This document shows, piece after piece, positions 54,884-63,166 of a stretch of DNA of 64,000 nt. Source of the stretch: Opitutia bacterium (GTDB lineage Bacteria; Verrucomicrobiota; Verrucomicrobiia; Opitutales; Opitutaceae); the NCBI GenBank assembly GCA_947453695.1, contig CANGHW010000009.1, positions 1-64,000 of the forward strand, read 5' to 3'. The notes under the pieces were generated by a model that searched no databases, was not told the origin of the DNA, and saw only the letters and a program-made list of their open reading frames with translations. Position numbers and translations under genes: made by a program. Numbering within the stretch: position 1 is the first letter of the stretch; every line of letters begins with the position of its first letter.

Positions 54884-54916
54884 TTGACTTGCCGCGTTTG
54901 ATACCATAATTATGGT
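54884..54916 (+). promoter_or_regulatory. brnTA promoter with overlapping palindromic operator
   Basis: TTGACT (54884-54889) as -35 and CATAAT (54905-54910) as -10, 15 bases apart. The -10 lies in the perfect palindrome ACCATAATTATGGT (54903-54916), the likely BrnA site. Expected transcription starts near 54917, after the first ATG. Confidence 0.65.
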
Positions 54917-55190
54917 TTCAAATGTGAAGTTCGATTGGGATCCGGTCAAAAGCACCAGCAATCAGGCAAAGCATGGCATCAGCTTGGCCGAGGCATGTGT
55001 TCTTTGGCAGGGTCCTGTCGTCACGCTCCCGTCAAGAAACCCGGACGAGTTACGGCATCTCGCCATCGGGCTAATTGAGGGGAAACACTGGACGGTGGTT
55101 TACGCCCCGCGCGGCGACCACCTACGACTCATCTCTGCGCGCCGCTCCCGCACCAATGAAAAAGCTCTCTTCCAAGAACTCATCAGCTAA
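54912..55190 (+). CDS. brnT: BrnT-family ribonuclease toxin
   Basis: 92 aa with ATG 54912; GTG 54924 gives the usual BrnT start KFDWDPVKSTSNQAKHGISL and fits the predicted transcription start better. The core includes AEACVLWQGP, RHLAIGLIEGKHWTVVYAPR and LRLISARRSRTNEKALF, all characteristic of BrnT, a RelE-like mRNase. The 3' end overlaps the antitoxin gene by 35 nt. Confidence 0.93.
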   Translation: MVSNVKFDWDPVKSTSNQAKHGISLAEACVLWQGPVVTLPSRNPDELRHLAIGLIEGKHWTVVYAPRGDHLRLISARRSRTNEKALFQELIS

Positions 55191-55437
55191 GACGACTGAG
55201 TCCAACCTTGAATCGCGCTTCGCGAGCGGTCGCGACGTTCTGGACTATTTTGATGCCGCACGCGCGGTAGTCACCCACGGTGGAGCACGTCCGGGAGCAG
55301 GCCGTAAACCGACCGGGAAATTACAGAAGACAGTGAAACTCTCTCCCCAGGCCATACGCCGTTTTCAGGCTTATGCCCGTCGCGAACGCCTGCCAGATTT
55401 CTCTGCGGCCCTTGAGGCAGCCTCGCGCGTCGTCTAG
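55156..55437 (+). CDS. brnA: BrnA-family antitoxin
   Basis: 93 aa from ATG 55156, in the other frame within the toxin's end. The N-terminus is Lys/Ser-rich and disordered; the segment SRFASGRDVLDYFDAARAV binds BrnT in the family, and the C-terminus KTVKLSPQAIRRFQAYARRE is a DNA-binding part ending in ALEAASRVV. It should bind the palindrome over the promoter and repress the pair. Confidence 0.85.
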   Translation: MKKLSSKNSSAKTTESNLESRFASGRDVLDYFDAARAVVTHGGARPGAGRKPTGKLQKTVKLSPQAIRRFQAYARRERLPDFSAALEAASRVV

Positions 55438-55562
55438 GGACCATCATGCATCCGTTCGAACTGCATCGTGGTTCGAGATTCAGACCGCGGCTTCCTCGTG
55501 CCGAATAGGTTCGATTTTGAGACACGCCATTTTTGATCCGGTCCTCTGGCACCAGCAACCCG

Positions 55563-55838
55563 CTAAGCCCATCGCATGCGCTGCACCTGCTTGCGGCTCA
55601 CGCTCCAGCGTTCCCGGCGCTGCAGCGCAACGATCCGGCGTAAGCCGAAGCGTGGGTGCGCCGCCGACAACGCTTGGACGCTTGCCACCAGCCGAGACCG
55701 GTGCTCAGCCGGTGGCCGCGCCCGATAGCGATGCGTCGCCCGTGATAGCCCAAGATAGCGGCTGACCGCTCGCCCGGAACACAGGCCGCCTGCGACGGCA
55801 AAGGCGGCCATCTGGCGCTTGTGCCCCGGGCTCACCAT
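55563..55838 (-). pseudogene. IS3-family orfB transposase, truncated
   Basis: 91 codons, KRQMAAFAVAGGLCSGRAVS, RYLGLSRATHRYRARPPAEH and HPRFGLRRIVALQRRERW, the helix-turn-helix and first part of an IS3 orfB. The frame ends at VQRMRWA, where normal elements continue to the integrase core (DDE). ATG 55838 overlaps the orfA stop by 7 nt (ATGGTGA), so orfB would be coupled to orfA. Confidence 0.82.
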
Positions 55839-56098
55839 TTTTGGGCTTTTATCGCCTCCAGCATCCGGTTCCTCAGCAGCAATTCTGCCAGCATCTTCTT
55901 CAGCTCGCTGTTCTCCTTCTCCAGTTCTTGCAGTCGCTTCGCCTCGTTGATGTCCATCATGCCAAACTCACGCTTCCAGCGGTGGAACGTGACTTCGGAA
56001 ATGTTCCGGTCCTTGGAGACCTCGATGCTGCTTTTGCCTACGTCGGACTCCCGCAGAATGCGGATCTTTTCCTTGGTCGTGTGTCGTTTGCCCTTCAT
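55832..56098 (-). CDS. IS3-family orfA transposase component
   Basis: 88 aa. The N-terminal helix-turn-helix is KRHTTKEKIRILRESDVGKS then DRNISEVTFHRWKREFG, and the C-terminal leucine zipper is ELEKENSELKKMLAELLLRN. This binds the inverted repeats of the element. It is full length, but useless on its own because orfB is truncated. Confidence 0.93.
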   Translation of the reverse strand: MKGKRHTTKEKIRILRESDVGKSSIEVSKDRNISEVTFHRWKREFGMMDINEAKRLQELEKENSELKKMLAELLLRNRMLEAIKAQKW

Positions 56099-56236
56099 GA
56101 TCTGGGTTCCTTTCTGCAGGCCCCAAACTGTTATCGCCAGCGGATCAGTTTCCGGCGGTCACCCCAGGTGGAGTATTGACCAACGTGAGGCGGGAATTTT
56201 ATCAACCCGGATGTTGTCGGTGACTCTAGTGAGGTC

Positions 56237-59200
56237 TCACGGCACCTCATAGACTTCGATCAGGGCCTCGCCGGTGGCGCCGAGCACGCCAATCACTTGG
56301 ACGGTATAAACCGAACCGGCGTCGAGGCTGAGCAGAATCGCGGCATCGCGACTGGAGGACAAGGGAAACGCACCGACTTTGGTGAACACAGGTGCCAGCG
56401 AAGAATCCCAGTCATCGTTGGCCGCGAGCAATGCCCCCTTGCTGTCATACACGAAAAGCATCGGATCGCTCAAAGCACCGGCGACGCCGAATGCGGCCAA
56501 GGTCCCGCCCACGGCCCGGATCAGGAGCTGTTTCTTGCCCGTGCCCGAAATCCCAAAACCGGCGATCATGATATCGGCACCGGTGCCGACACGATTGCGC
56601 GCGGAGAGATTGATGAAACGACTGGCGGTCCCTCCTGTCACGTCATAGGCCTCCACCAGAATGGTTCCGCCGCCAGTGCCGCGTGCCTGCACGGTGAAGG
56701 CACCATTGAGCGGCTGACTGATGGCGGCATCGCGTGATTCGGCGCCGAAAGCAAATGCACCTACGGAAGTAAAAGTTCCCGTGAGGGCGGGTGACCAGTC
56801 ATCATTGGCTGCGATCGGCAGCGTTCCGGTTGAATATAGCTCGAGCTTTGGGTCCGCCATTCCGGAGAGACCAAACTGGTTCAGCGCCGGCCCCACGCCG
56901 CGGATGAGTACACTTTTTCTCCCGCCATCAAGCACAGCGCCAACGATCAGGGTCTGGCCTGCTGCCATCGTAGTTCGCACTGAGAGATTCGAGAGGGCGC
57001 TGGCCATCAGCGCCGTGGAAGTAACACCCACCGTCACCCCATCGCTCAGAACGCTACCCCAGGCGTTACTCACTTGCACCGAGTAAACGCCGTTGTCGTC
57101 CGCCTGAAGGTTGTTCAACGTGAGGGTGCTTGAGGTCTTGCCCGGCAAATCGACGTCGTCCTTCTGCCATTGGTAGGTTGGGTTGCCAGAGGCGGCCGCT
57201 GTCAGAGTCACGGATACCCCCGGTGTCGCAATCTGGCCGACGGGGTTGGTGGATACGACTGGGGTACCGGTTGGGGCCTTGTAAGTAGCATTGCCGGAGC
57301 CGGTGAAGGATCCCTTGTAAGACGTGCCATTGTATGTTCCAGCGTAACTGCCGCTGGAGGTGTATGTCCCGGTCGTCGCTGATAGGAACGAGATCAGGAC
57401 CATGCCATCTTCAGTCTCGGATCCATCGGCATCGGAGGTGGTCAGCCGGTAGACGATCCGCGCCGTTGTTGGTCCCGTGCGCGTGTAGGTGTAGGTGCCG
57501 CCCATGAATAACGTTTGGGAAAACACCTGGAAGCTTGCTGAATCATTGTAATTTCCCTGCAGAGTATCGGATACACGACCGGTATAGCTGATGAGGGCCC
57601 CTAGTTCGAGATAAGGAGGCGCGAAATTATTGATTGCCGGCGGCGCAGCTGCGGTCGCTGAGGCTGATACTGTCAGAGCCAACGTGCCGGTGCCGGTTCC
57701 GGTGGCATTGGTTGCAGTGAATATGATGGTCGATATCGCCGCGGCCGTTGGGGTTCCTGAAAGCACGCCGGTCGTCGTGTTGAACGAAAGTCCAGCCGGA
57801 AGGCCTGAAGCGGAAAGTGAGGTAGGCGATCCGCTGAAAGCGGCCGTATAGGAAAACGATTGACCGACCGTGGCCGTGGCCGTGGTGCCTGAGCTCAGGG
57901 CAGGCTTGGTGCTGATGCCGCCCGCCGCGGCGACCGTGAGCGCCAAGTTGCCGGTGCCGCTGCCCGCCGCGTTGGTGGCGGTGAATACCACCGTATAGCT
58001 GCCCGCCGTCGTCGGGGTGCCCGAAAGCACGCCAGTGCTGGTGTTGAACGCGAGCCCGGCCGGAACGCCGGTGGCGGACAGCGAAGTCGGCGAACCGCTG
58101 AACGTGGCGGTGTAGGTGAAGGTTTGGCCCGCAGTGGCGCTCGCGGAGGTGGCGCTGCTCAAGGCGGGCTTGGTCCCTGCGCTGGCGGAGACGGTTACTC
58201 GGGCACTGTTGCTCGTCACGGATCCGGCGAGGTTTGTGACCGTCACGGTGTAAGTGGCATCGTCTGCGGCGGTCACCGCCGTGAGACTCAACGTCGCGTT
58301 CGTGGCGCCAGTGATGGCCGTTCCGCTCTTCTTCCATTGGTAGGTGAGTGTCGGGCTGCCGGTAGCGACGACGGTCAGCGTGACATTGGCCCCTGGCGCG
58401 ACGGTGGTCGCCGCCGGCTGCGTCGAGATGGAAGGGGGCGTGAGCGCGGGACCCGGCTTCCAAATCTCCAGCGTTTGGTTGGTCATGGCGCGCGCGAGTA
58501 TGTTTGGGGTCGGGAAGAACCTGAAACAATTACCAGTGTAATTGGTTCCAGTGGTGTTGGGGTAGGTTTTGATGACCGAAATCATGTTGGGGTTACTCAC
58601 GTCCACGGTATAGAACCAGTTGCCGAGGCTATCCCTTACGATCAGCACATTGTTCGCGTATTGCACGGCACCGGGATGGGGAATTTGGCTGGTGACGGTG
58701 AAGTAGGTGGCGGTGCCGGCCTTCAAATCGACCGCATAAATGTAGGCAGGGCCAAGTCCCTCTGATGTCACCCATGCTCTGCCAGTTGAATCATCGAGGA
58801 CGATGTCGTTTGGATCGCCGAGCATGTCGATGGTCCCCGTTGCTGTCAGGACTCCGCTCGCGCTCAGCGTTGAGAAATAACCCTTATAGTCGTCCACGGA
58901 AAAGATGATGTTTCCAGCGCCCACCATCCCCCGATAGCCCGAGCCCACCATCGATATCGATCCGGCAACCGATATCGATCGCCCGGAGTCGAAGACTCTG
59001 AGAGTCATCATCCCCGAAAATCCGTCGTCGATGAAGACATAGTTACCAAAGACATCGACTTCGTTGGAGTTAAGACTGGGGTACTGGCCGTTGGCTTTGG
59101 GCGCCGTGGCGGCGTAGGTAATCTGGCGGGGACTCGTAGGCGTAGATATATCGAATACCGTGAATCCAAGCCCCACAGCATAGAGCCTGGTACCGTCAAT

Positions 59201-59539
59201 TGCCAGTCGGTCGAAATAGCGGTCTGAGAAATCAAGTTCGGTGACCAAGGTGGGATTCGCTGGATCTGACACATTGTAAACCACTAGGGCACCACGGGGG
59301 GTGGATGAGCTTCCATTGCTATAGGCCACGTATAGCAGCGATCCTACTAGCTGGGCGTCATTAGGCTTGGGCGTGCCGCTGGCTGACTTGATAAAGCTGA
59401 TTGGCTGAATAACCGCAATGCGCTGAAAATCTCCCCCGCTTTGTGCGAGCAGAAAAGGTGTCAGGACCGCCAGAACCAGAACAAGTAGGGCTAGGCTTCG
59501 GTGCAGCACGGGGGTAGGGAGGTCAATGGAGGTGCACAT
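56237..59539 (-). CDS. very large exported protein: propeller, Ig-like/He_PIG repeats, duplicated C-terminal domain
   Basis: 1100 aa from ATG 59539. The signal peptide is SLALLVLVLAVLTPFLLAQS. Residues to about 365 are a LVIVD-type propeller (SDPANPTLVTELDFSDRYFD, VFDISTPTSPRQI). Then comes an Ig-like domain (GSPTLTYQWKKSGTAITGAT), two putative Ig repeats of He_PIG type (FSGSPTSLSATGVPAGLAFN and FSGSPTSLSASGLPAGLSFN), a middle domain, another Ig-like domain (SGNPTYQWQKDDVD), and two copies of the C-terminal module, KSVLIRGVGPALNQFGL and KQLLIRAVGGTLAAFGV. The module matches the end of the 46862-48202 protein. It is likely a cell-surface adhesin or binding protein. The segment 56099-56236 upstream of the IS fragment shows nothing. 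Confidence 0.9.
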   Translation of the reverse strand: MCTSIDLPTPVLHRSLALLVLVLAVLTPFLLAQSGGDFQRIAVIQPISFIKSASGTPKPNDAQLVGSLLYVAYSNGSSSTPRGALVVYNVSDPANPTLVTELDFSDRYFDRLAIDGTRLYAVGLGFTVFDISTPTSPRQITYAATAPKANGQYPSLNSNEVDVFGNYVFIDDGFSGMMTLRVFDSGRSISVAGSISMVGSGYRGMVGAGNIIFSVDDYKGYFSTLSASGVLTATGTIDMLGDPNDIVLDDSTGRAWVTSEGLGPAYIYAVDLKAGTATYFTVTSQIPHPGAVQYANNVLIVRDSLGNWFYTVDVSNPNMISVIKTYPNTTGTNYTGNCFRFFPTPNILARAMTNQTLEIWKPGPALTPPSISTQPAATTVAPGANVTLTVVATGSPTLTYQWKKSGTAITGATNATLSLTAVTAADDATYTVTVTNLAGSVTSNSARVTVSASAGTKPALSSATSASATAGQTFTYTATFSGSPTSLSATGVPAGLAFNTSTGVLSGTPTTAGSYTVVFTATNAAGSGTGNLALTVAAAGGISTKPALSSGTTATATVGQSFSYTAAFSGSPTSLSASGLPAGLSFNTTTGVLSGTPTAAAISTIIFTATNATGTGTGTLALTVSASATAAAPPAINNFAPPYLELGALISYTGRVSDTLQGNYNDSASFQVFSQTLFMGGTYTYTRTGPTTARIVYRLTTSDADGSETEDGMVLISFLSATTGTYTSSGSYAGTYNGTSYKGSFTGSGNATYKAPTGTPVVSTNPVGQIATPGVSVTLTAAASGNPTYQWQKDDVDLPGKTSSTLTLNNLQADDNGVYSVQVSNAWGSVLSDGVTVGVTSTALMASALSNLSVRTTMAAGQTLIVGAVLDGGRKSVLIRGVGPALNQFGLSGMADPKLELYSTGTLPIAANDDWSPALTGTFTSVGAFAFGAESRDAAISQPLNGAFTVQARGTGGGTILVEAYDVTGGTASRFINLSARNRVGTGADIMIAGFGISGTGKKQLLIRAVGGTLAAFGVAGALSDPMLFVYDSKGALLAANDDWDSSLAPVFTKVGAFPLSSSRDAAILLSLDAGSVYTVQVIGVLGATGEALIEVYEVP

Positions 59540-60131
59540 GGCGTGTAAGCAGCCAGAAAGCCCTCTGGGTATTTCCATACGCTGGAAGTAGTGCTGCTGG
59601 GGAGGAATAATATTTGTCCCAAAAGACCAGGCCCGATGAGAGCAGCAAAATTCTGGGCGAATAAAGCGATGGAAAAACGACTAAACATCGGATTCACAGA
59701 AACACTACAGCGACACTCCGTTAAGTAGTATAAGGTAAAATTAACTAAATTCAAAAGCAATGCCACCCGCGCAAGACAAAACTGCTACAGTCTTTTCCCT
59801 CCAAATTGAGCGGAAAACCTTACTCAATTATAGCTTCGCCGTAACCTTTAGCTATAGCCGAATTATCCCATCGATACACCGGGTTTCACTCAGGCCAACT
59901 TATCGGGAAGCTTTCTGCGCCGTCGTCGCCCACTCTATCAATTTCTTCAAGGCCGCGGAAACAGCCAACGCGAAAATCGTGTCCCAAGAGGCACCCGATT
60001 CAGAATATCGAAACTAGATCAGCGGTTTTGGCGCTCGAATATAGAATCGGAGAAATGGGCTCGAAGTGCGCCAGATTGGCGTGGATTTTGAGTTTCAGAA
60101 ATAACGCGTTCTAGCACGAGACGACGATCAG

Positions 60132-60164
60132 CGAGTTGCGACGCCGGCGTGATCGCGCAACTCG
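60132..60164. repeat. inverted repeat with a nested palindrome
   Basis: CGAGTTGCG (60132-60140) and CGCAACTCG (60156-60164) are exact complements. The 15-nt loop contains ACGCCGGCGT, itself a perfect palindrome. No T-run follows. Confidence 0.6.
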
Positions 60165-60362
60165 TCGAAAGATTCGCCGTGCAATTCGCCCGTGCCGGAT
60201 AGGACCCATTCAGCACCGCGGCAGCGGAAGTCAGACCGACGGAGTGGGGGAATCTTCCCGAAAGGGCCCCCGTTTTTGGCACGGCAGATTTCAGTTCTTG
60301 CGGATCGATCAACCGCGTGAATGAGGAAGCATACGTTGTCCTCCCCGCATGGCAGCATGGGC

Positions 60363-60377
60363 TGTCCGGACCGGACA
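60363..60377. repeat. perfect 15-bp palindrome TGTCCGG-A-CCGGACA
   Basis: Two 7-bp arms around a single A, a size and symmetry typical of a dimeric regulator site. It ends 5 bases before ATG 60358 of a 76-codon minus-strand ORF of unknown status. Confidence 0.55.
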
Positions 60378-60472
60378 ACTTTGGGGTAGTCGACAGATGG
60401 ACGGGACGTGGCCGGCAGGAGGCTGGACCGAAAACGTTTGAGCGGCGCGAAGGGCGGATGGGCGCGGGCACG

Positions 60473-60500
60473 AAAAAGGCGTCGCGGGTGAGGCGACGCC
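60473..60500 (-). terminator. intrinsic terminator of the siroheme/sulfite reductase operon
   Basis: On the minus strand GGCGTCGC and GCGACGCC form an 8-bp stem, followed by five U, 58 bases after the cysI stop. Confidence 0.82.
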
Positions 60501-60557
60501 GAGAAGGGAGGGCGGCAGGGTCAGCTGTTAAGCGCTCGCCGCCTAGAGGGGATGCGA

Positions 60558-62327
60558 TCAGGCCGGGGCGGCGGCAGCGGCTCCACCGACCTTGTCGTGG
60601 AAGTCAGACGGGGTGCCCGTTTGCTTCACGTAGCCGGTGCGGTGGACGAAGTCGCCGAAGCGCTCGCCCCTGTTGCGCTCGAGGGCGTAGCGGCGGATGA
60701 TCGGGCCGAGGGTGGCGACGATCTCCGTCTCCGGGACATTCGGTTTATAGAGCGTATTGAGGCGGGAGCCGTTGAAGGCGGCGCCGAGGTAGATGTTGTA
60801 TTTGCCAGGCGATTTGCCGACGAAGCCGATCTCGGCGAGGTAGGGTCGGCCGCATCCATTGGGGCAGCCCGTGATGCGGAGGGTAATTTCGTCGTGCCGG
60901 AGGCCGGCTGCTTCCAGCTCGTTTTCGAGGAGCGACACGAGTTCCGGGAGGTAGCGCTCGCTCTCGGCGAGGGCGAGGCCGCAGGTGGGCAAGGCGACGC
61001 ACGACATGGCATTGCGGGCGAGGCCGGAAATGTCGTTGGCGGTGTCGAGGCCGTGCTTTTTCAGCAGGGCTTCGATCACGGGGCGCTCTTCGGGGCGGAC
61101 GCCGGCGATGATGAGATTTTGATTCGCGGTGAGGCGGAAGTCGCCTTTGTGCGCGAGGGCGATCTCGCGCAGGGCCGTTTTGAGTTTCAGCTGGGCGGTG
61201 TCCTTGATGCGACCGCTCATGAGAAACAGGGTGTAGTGGCTGGTGCCGTTTTCCCCCTCTACCCAGCCGTAGCGATCGCCCATGTGGGTGAACTCGAAGG
61301 CGCGGGGCGAACCAAGACGGTAGCCGAGGCGACGTTCCACTTCCTCGCGGAACCAGACGATGCCGCGGTCGGCGATCGTATATTTGAGGCGGGCGTGCTT
61401 GCGGTCGGTGCGGTCGCCGAAATCGCGCTGGGTGGTGAGGATTTTTTCGGCGACGTCGGTGACCTGGTCGACGCGGCAGAAGCCGAGGACATCGGCAATG
61501 CGGGGGAAGGTCTCGGCCTGATTGTGCGACATGCCGAGGCCGCCGCCGACGGTGATGTTGAAGCCGAGGAGTTTCTTCCCGGAGGCATCAGGGATGGCGA
61601 TGAAGCCGAGATCGTGGGCGTAGATGTCGACGTCGTTGGAGGGCGGGACGGCGACGACGATCTTGAATTTACGGGGGAGATAGGTTGCGCCGTAGATCGG
61701 CTCGGACTCGGGCTCGCCGCCGGCGACGAGGGTGTCGCCGCCGACCCAGATCTCGTGATACGCCTTGGTGCGCGGCAGGAGGTGCTCGGAAATTGCCTTG
61801 GTGACCCGGTAGGTCTCCGCGTGCAGTTCGGACTGCTCGGGATTGGGGTTGCACATCACGTTGCGGTTGACGTCGCCGCAGGCGGCGAGCGTGTCGAGGA
61901 GGGCGCGGTTGACGGCGTTGATGGCGCCCCAGAGGTTGCCCTTGAGGATGCCGTGAAACTGGAAGGCCTGACGGGTCGTGAGCTTGAGGGTGCCGTTGGC
62001 GTGCGAGTCCGCGAGGGCGTCGAGGGTGACCCATTGAGCGGGCGTGCAGACGCCGCCCGGCACGCGAATGCGGGCCATGAAGGAGAACGCTTTTTCCTTA
62101 CCCTCCCTGCGGAGTTGGTTGCGGAGGTCGCGGTCGTCTTGCGCGTAGATGCCGTGGAATTTGGTGAGCTGGCTGCTGTCCTCCGAGATGCCGCCGGTGG
62201 ATTGGTCGGCGAGGTCGCGGAGGATATTTCCGCGGAGGAAATTGGAGGAGGCCTTCAGGCCCTCGTTCTTGGCGAGAGGCTTGGCGGCGGGGGCGGGCGA
62301 GGCGGCGGGTGTGGCAGTGGAACTCAT
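60558..62327 (-). CDS. cysI: assimilatory sulfite reductase, hemoprotein (CysI-like)
   Basis: 589 aa. It reduces sulfite to sulfide by six electrons using siroheme and a 4Fe-4S cluster. The cluster/siroheme Cys are C443 and C449 (CVALPTC), C488 and C492 (GCPNGC). The siroheme-binding parts LKLTTRQAFQFHGILKG and CGDVNRNVMCNP, and the repeat half TANQNLIIAGV, are also typical. It is close in length to E. coli CysI (570). The first 25 residues are an Ala/Pro-rich extension. It overlaps the chelatase gene by 4 nt. The alternative, a ferredoxin-type sulfite or nitrite reductase, cannot be excluded without alignment. Confidence 0.93.
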   Translation of the reverse strand: MSSTATPAASPAPAAKPLAKNEGLKASSNFLRGNILRDLADQSTGGISEDSSQLTKFHGIYAQDDRDLRNQLRREGKEKAFSFMARIRVPGGVCTPAQWVTLDALADSHANGTLKLTTRQAFQFHGILKGNLWGAINAVNRALLDTLAACGDVNRNVMCNPNPEQSELHAETYRVTKAISEHLLPRTKAYHEIWVGGDTLVAGGEPESEPIYGATYLPRKFKIVVAVPPSNDVDIYAHDLGFIAIPDASGKKLLGFNITVGGGLGMSHNQAETFPRIADVLGFCRVDQVTDVAEKILTTQRDFGDRTDRKHARLKYTIADRGIVWFREEVERRLGYRLGSPRAFEFTHMGDRYGWVEGENGTSHYTLFLMSGRIKDTAQLKLKTALREIALAHKGDFRLTANQNLIIAGVRPEERPVIEALLKKHGLDTANDISGLARNAMSCVALPTCGLALAESERYLPELVSLLENELEAAGLRHDEITLRITGCPNGCGRPYLAEIGFVGKSPGKYNIYLGAAFNGSRLNTLYKPNVPETEIVATLGPIIRRYALERNRGERFGDFVHRTGYVKQTGTPSDFHDKVGGAAAAAPA

Positions 62328-63166
62328 GCGGAAAGAGGAGCGTGAAGGCGGGTAATGGTGGTGCGCAAGGCGGCAGCAAGGGCTGTCGCTGCGAGCGGAT
62401 GGGTGCCGACGAGGTCGGTGAGATGGCAGCGGAGCGCGGGCAGAGCAGTCTCGGCGGTGCCGCAGATCTGCGCGATATCTCCACCGGGGCCGGCGTGACG
62501 GCCGGGGGAGAGAAAGAGCAGCGCAATCACGACATCGCGGGGAGCACCGGTGGGGGAGGCACCGAGAGTGGCCAGTGCATCGGCGAGGAGCGGGTGATTG
62601 TGCGGGTGCTCTTCGCCCTCCATCGAGACGGCGGTGGCAGAGGCGATCTCGGTGCCGAGGTGGGCGCGCACTTCGTCGGCGAGCCGATTGCGCAGAGCCG
62701 CCGAGGTGGGCGAGGGACCGCCATGGTCGACGACGAGCACGGGGGGGCGATCCAGCCCGGCGACGGAGATCGTGGCCCGGACGCGGGCAGCGACGATCTG
62801 CGAGATCACGCCGGCATCGGCGAGGCCGGAGGTGAAGGTAAACTCAAAAGGGGTGGCGGCGTGCTCGCGTTGGAGCTTTTCGAGGTCCTCCCGGAGCGAG
62901 GAACCAATGGCGCCCTGGGCACTGATGAAAAATGGCGTGAAGACGAAGTGCCGGCTGCCAGCGGCGACGTGGGCCCGCACGAAGGGCGCGAGGGTCACTC
63001 CGGGAGCGTCGCCATCGAGCGGGGAGAGGACGATGCGATCACTGTGCTTCCAGGAAACGGGATGCACGATGGTATCGATCTCGGCGGACAAGGTCGCGGC
63101 GACGGCGCGCAGATTGCGGGTCGCGGCAGGCTCGAGGGAGCCGTTGTCGATAACGGCAATCGTCAT
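62324..63166 (-). CDS. CbiX-family sirohydrochlorin chelatase-like protein
   Basis: 280 aa, two related halves as in long-form CbiX. The first half is AVIDNGSLEPAATRNLRAVA with VFTPFFISAQGAIGSSLRED, the second VLVVDHGGPSPTSAALRNRL with VVIALLFLSPGRHAGPGGDI. In CbiX/SirB enzymes the metal His follows LVDHG and LSPGRHA; both remain in the second half. In the first half His is replaced by Asn (VIDNGS), so only one site may be active. It inserts Fe into sirohydrochlorin to make siroheme for CysI. Overlaps of 4 nt on both sides place it in one operon with cobA and cysI. Confidence 0.85.
   Translation of the reverse strand: MTIAVIDNGSLEPAATRNLRAVAATLSAEIDTIVHPVSWKHSDRIVLSPLDGDAPGVTLAPFVRAHVAAGSRHFVFTPFFISAQGAIGSSLREDLEKLQREHAATPFEFTFTSGLADAGVISQIVAARVRATISVAGLDRPPVLVVDHGGPSPTSAALRNRLADEVRAHLGTEIASATAVSMEGEEHPHNHPLLADALATLGASPTGAPRDVVIALLFLSPGRHAGPGGDIAQICGTAETALPALRCHLTDLVGTHPLAATALAAALRTTITRLHAPLSA

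Larger units (their letters stand above)
55563..56098 (-). mobile_element. broken IS3-family element
   Basis: An intact orfA (helix-turn-helix with leucine zipper) is followed by only the first 91 codons of orfB. The catalytic DDE part of the transposase is missing. Terminal inverted repeats could not be defined. It lies between the BrnTA module and the large exported protein, so it marks the right edge of the accessory island. Confidence 0.82.
59540..60472. other. 933-bp gap with no convincing gene
   Basis: 59600-59900 is AT-rich and likely holds the promoter of the large exported protein. The short ORFs there and at 60128-60358 on the minus strand have no recognisable family. Two inverted repeats lie at 60132-60164 and 60363-60377. 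Confidence 0.5.

Noticed and set aside
59760-60017. 85-codon + strand ORF in the gap after the large exported protein
   Set aside because: No recognisable motif, weak start context, AT-rich promoter-like surroundings.
60552-62345. 597-codon + strand frame opposite cysI
   Set aside because: Antisense mirror of a clearly recognised sulfite reductase; low-complexity acidic composition.
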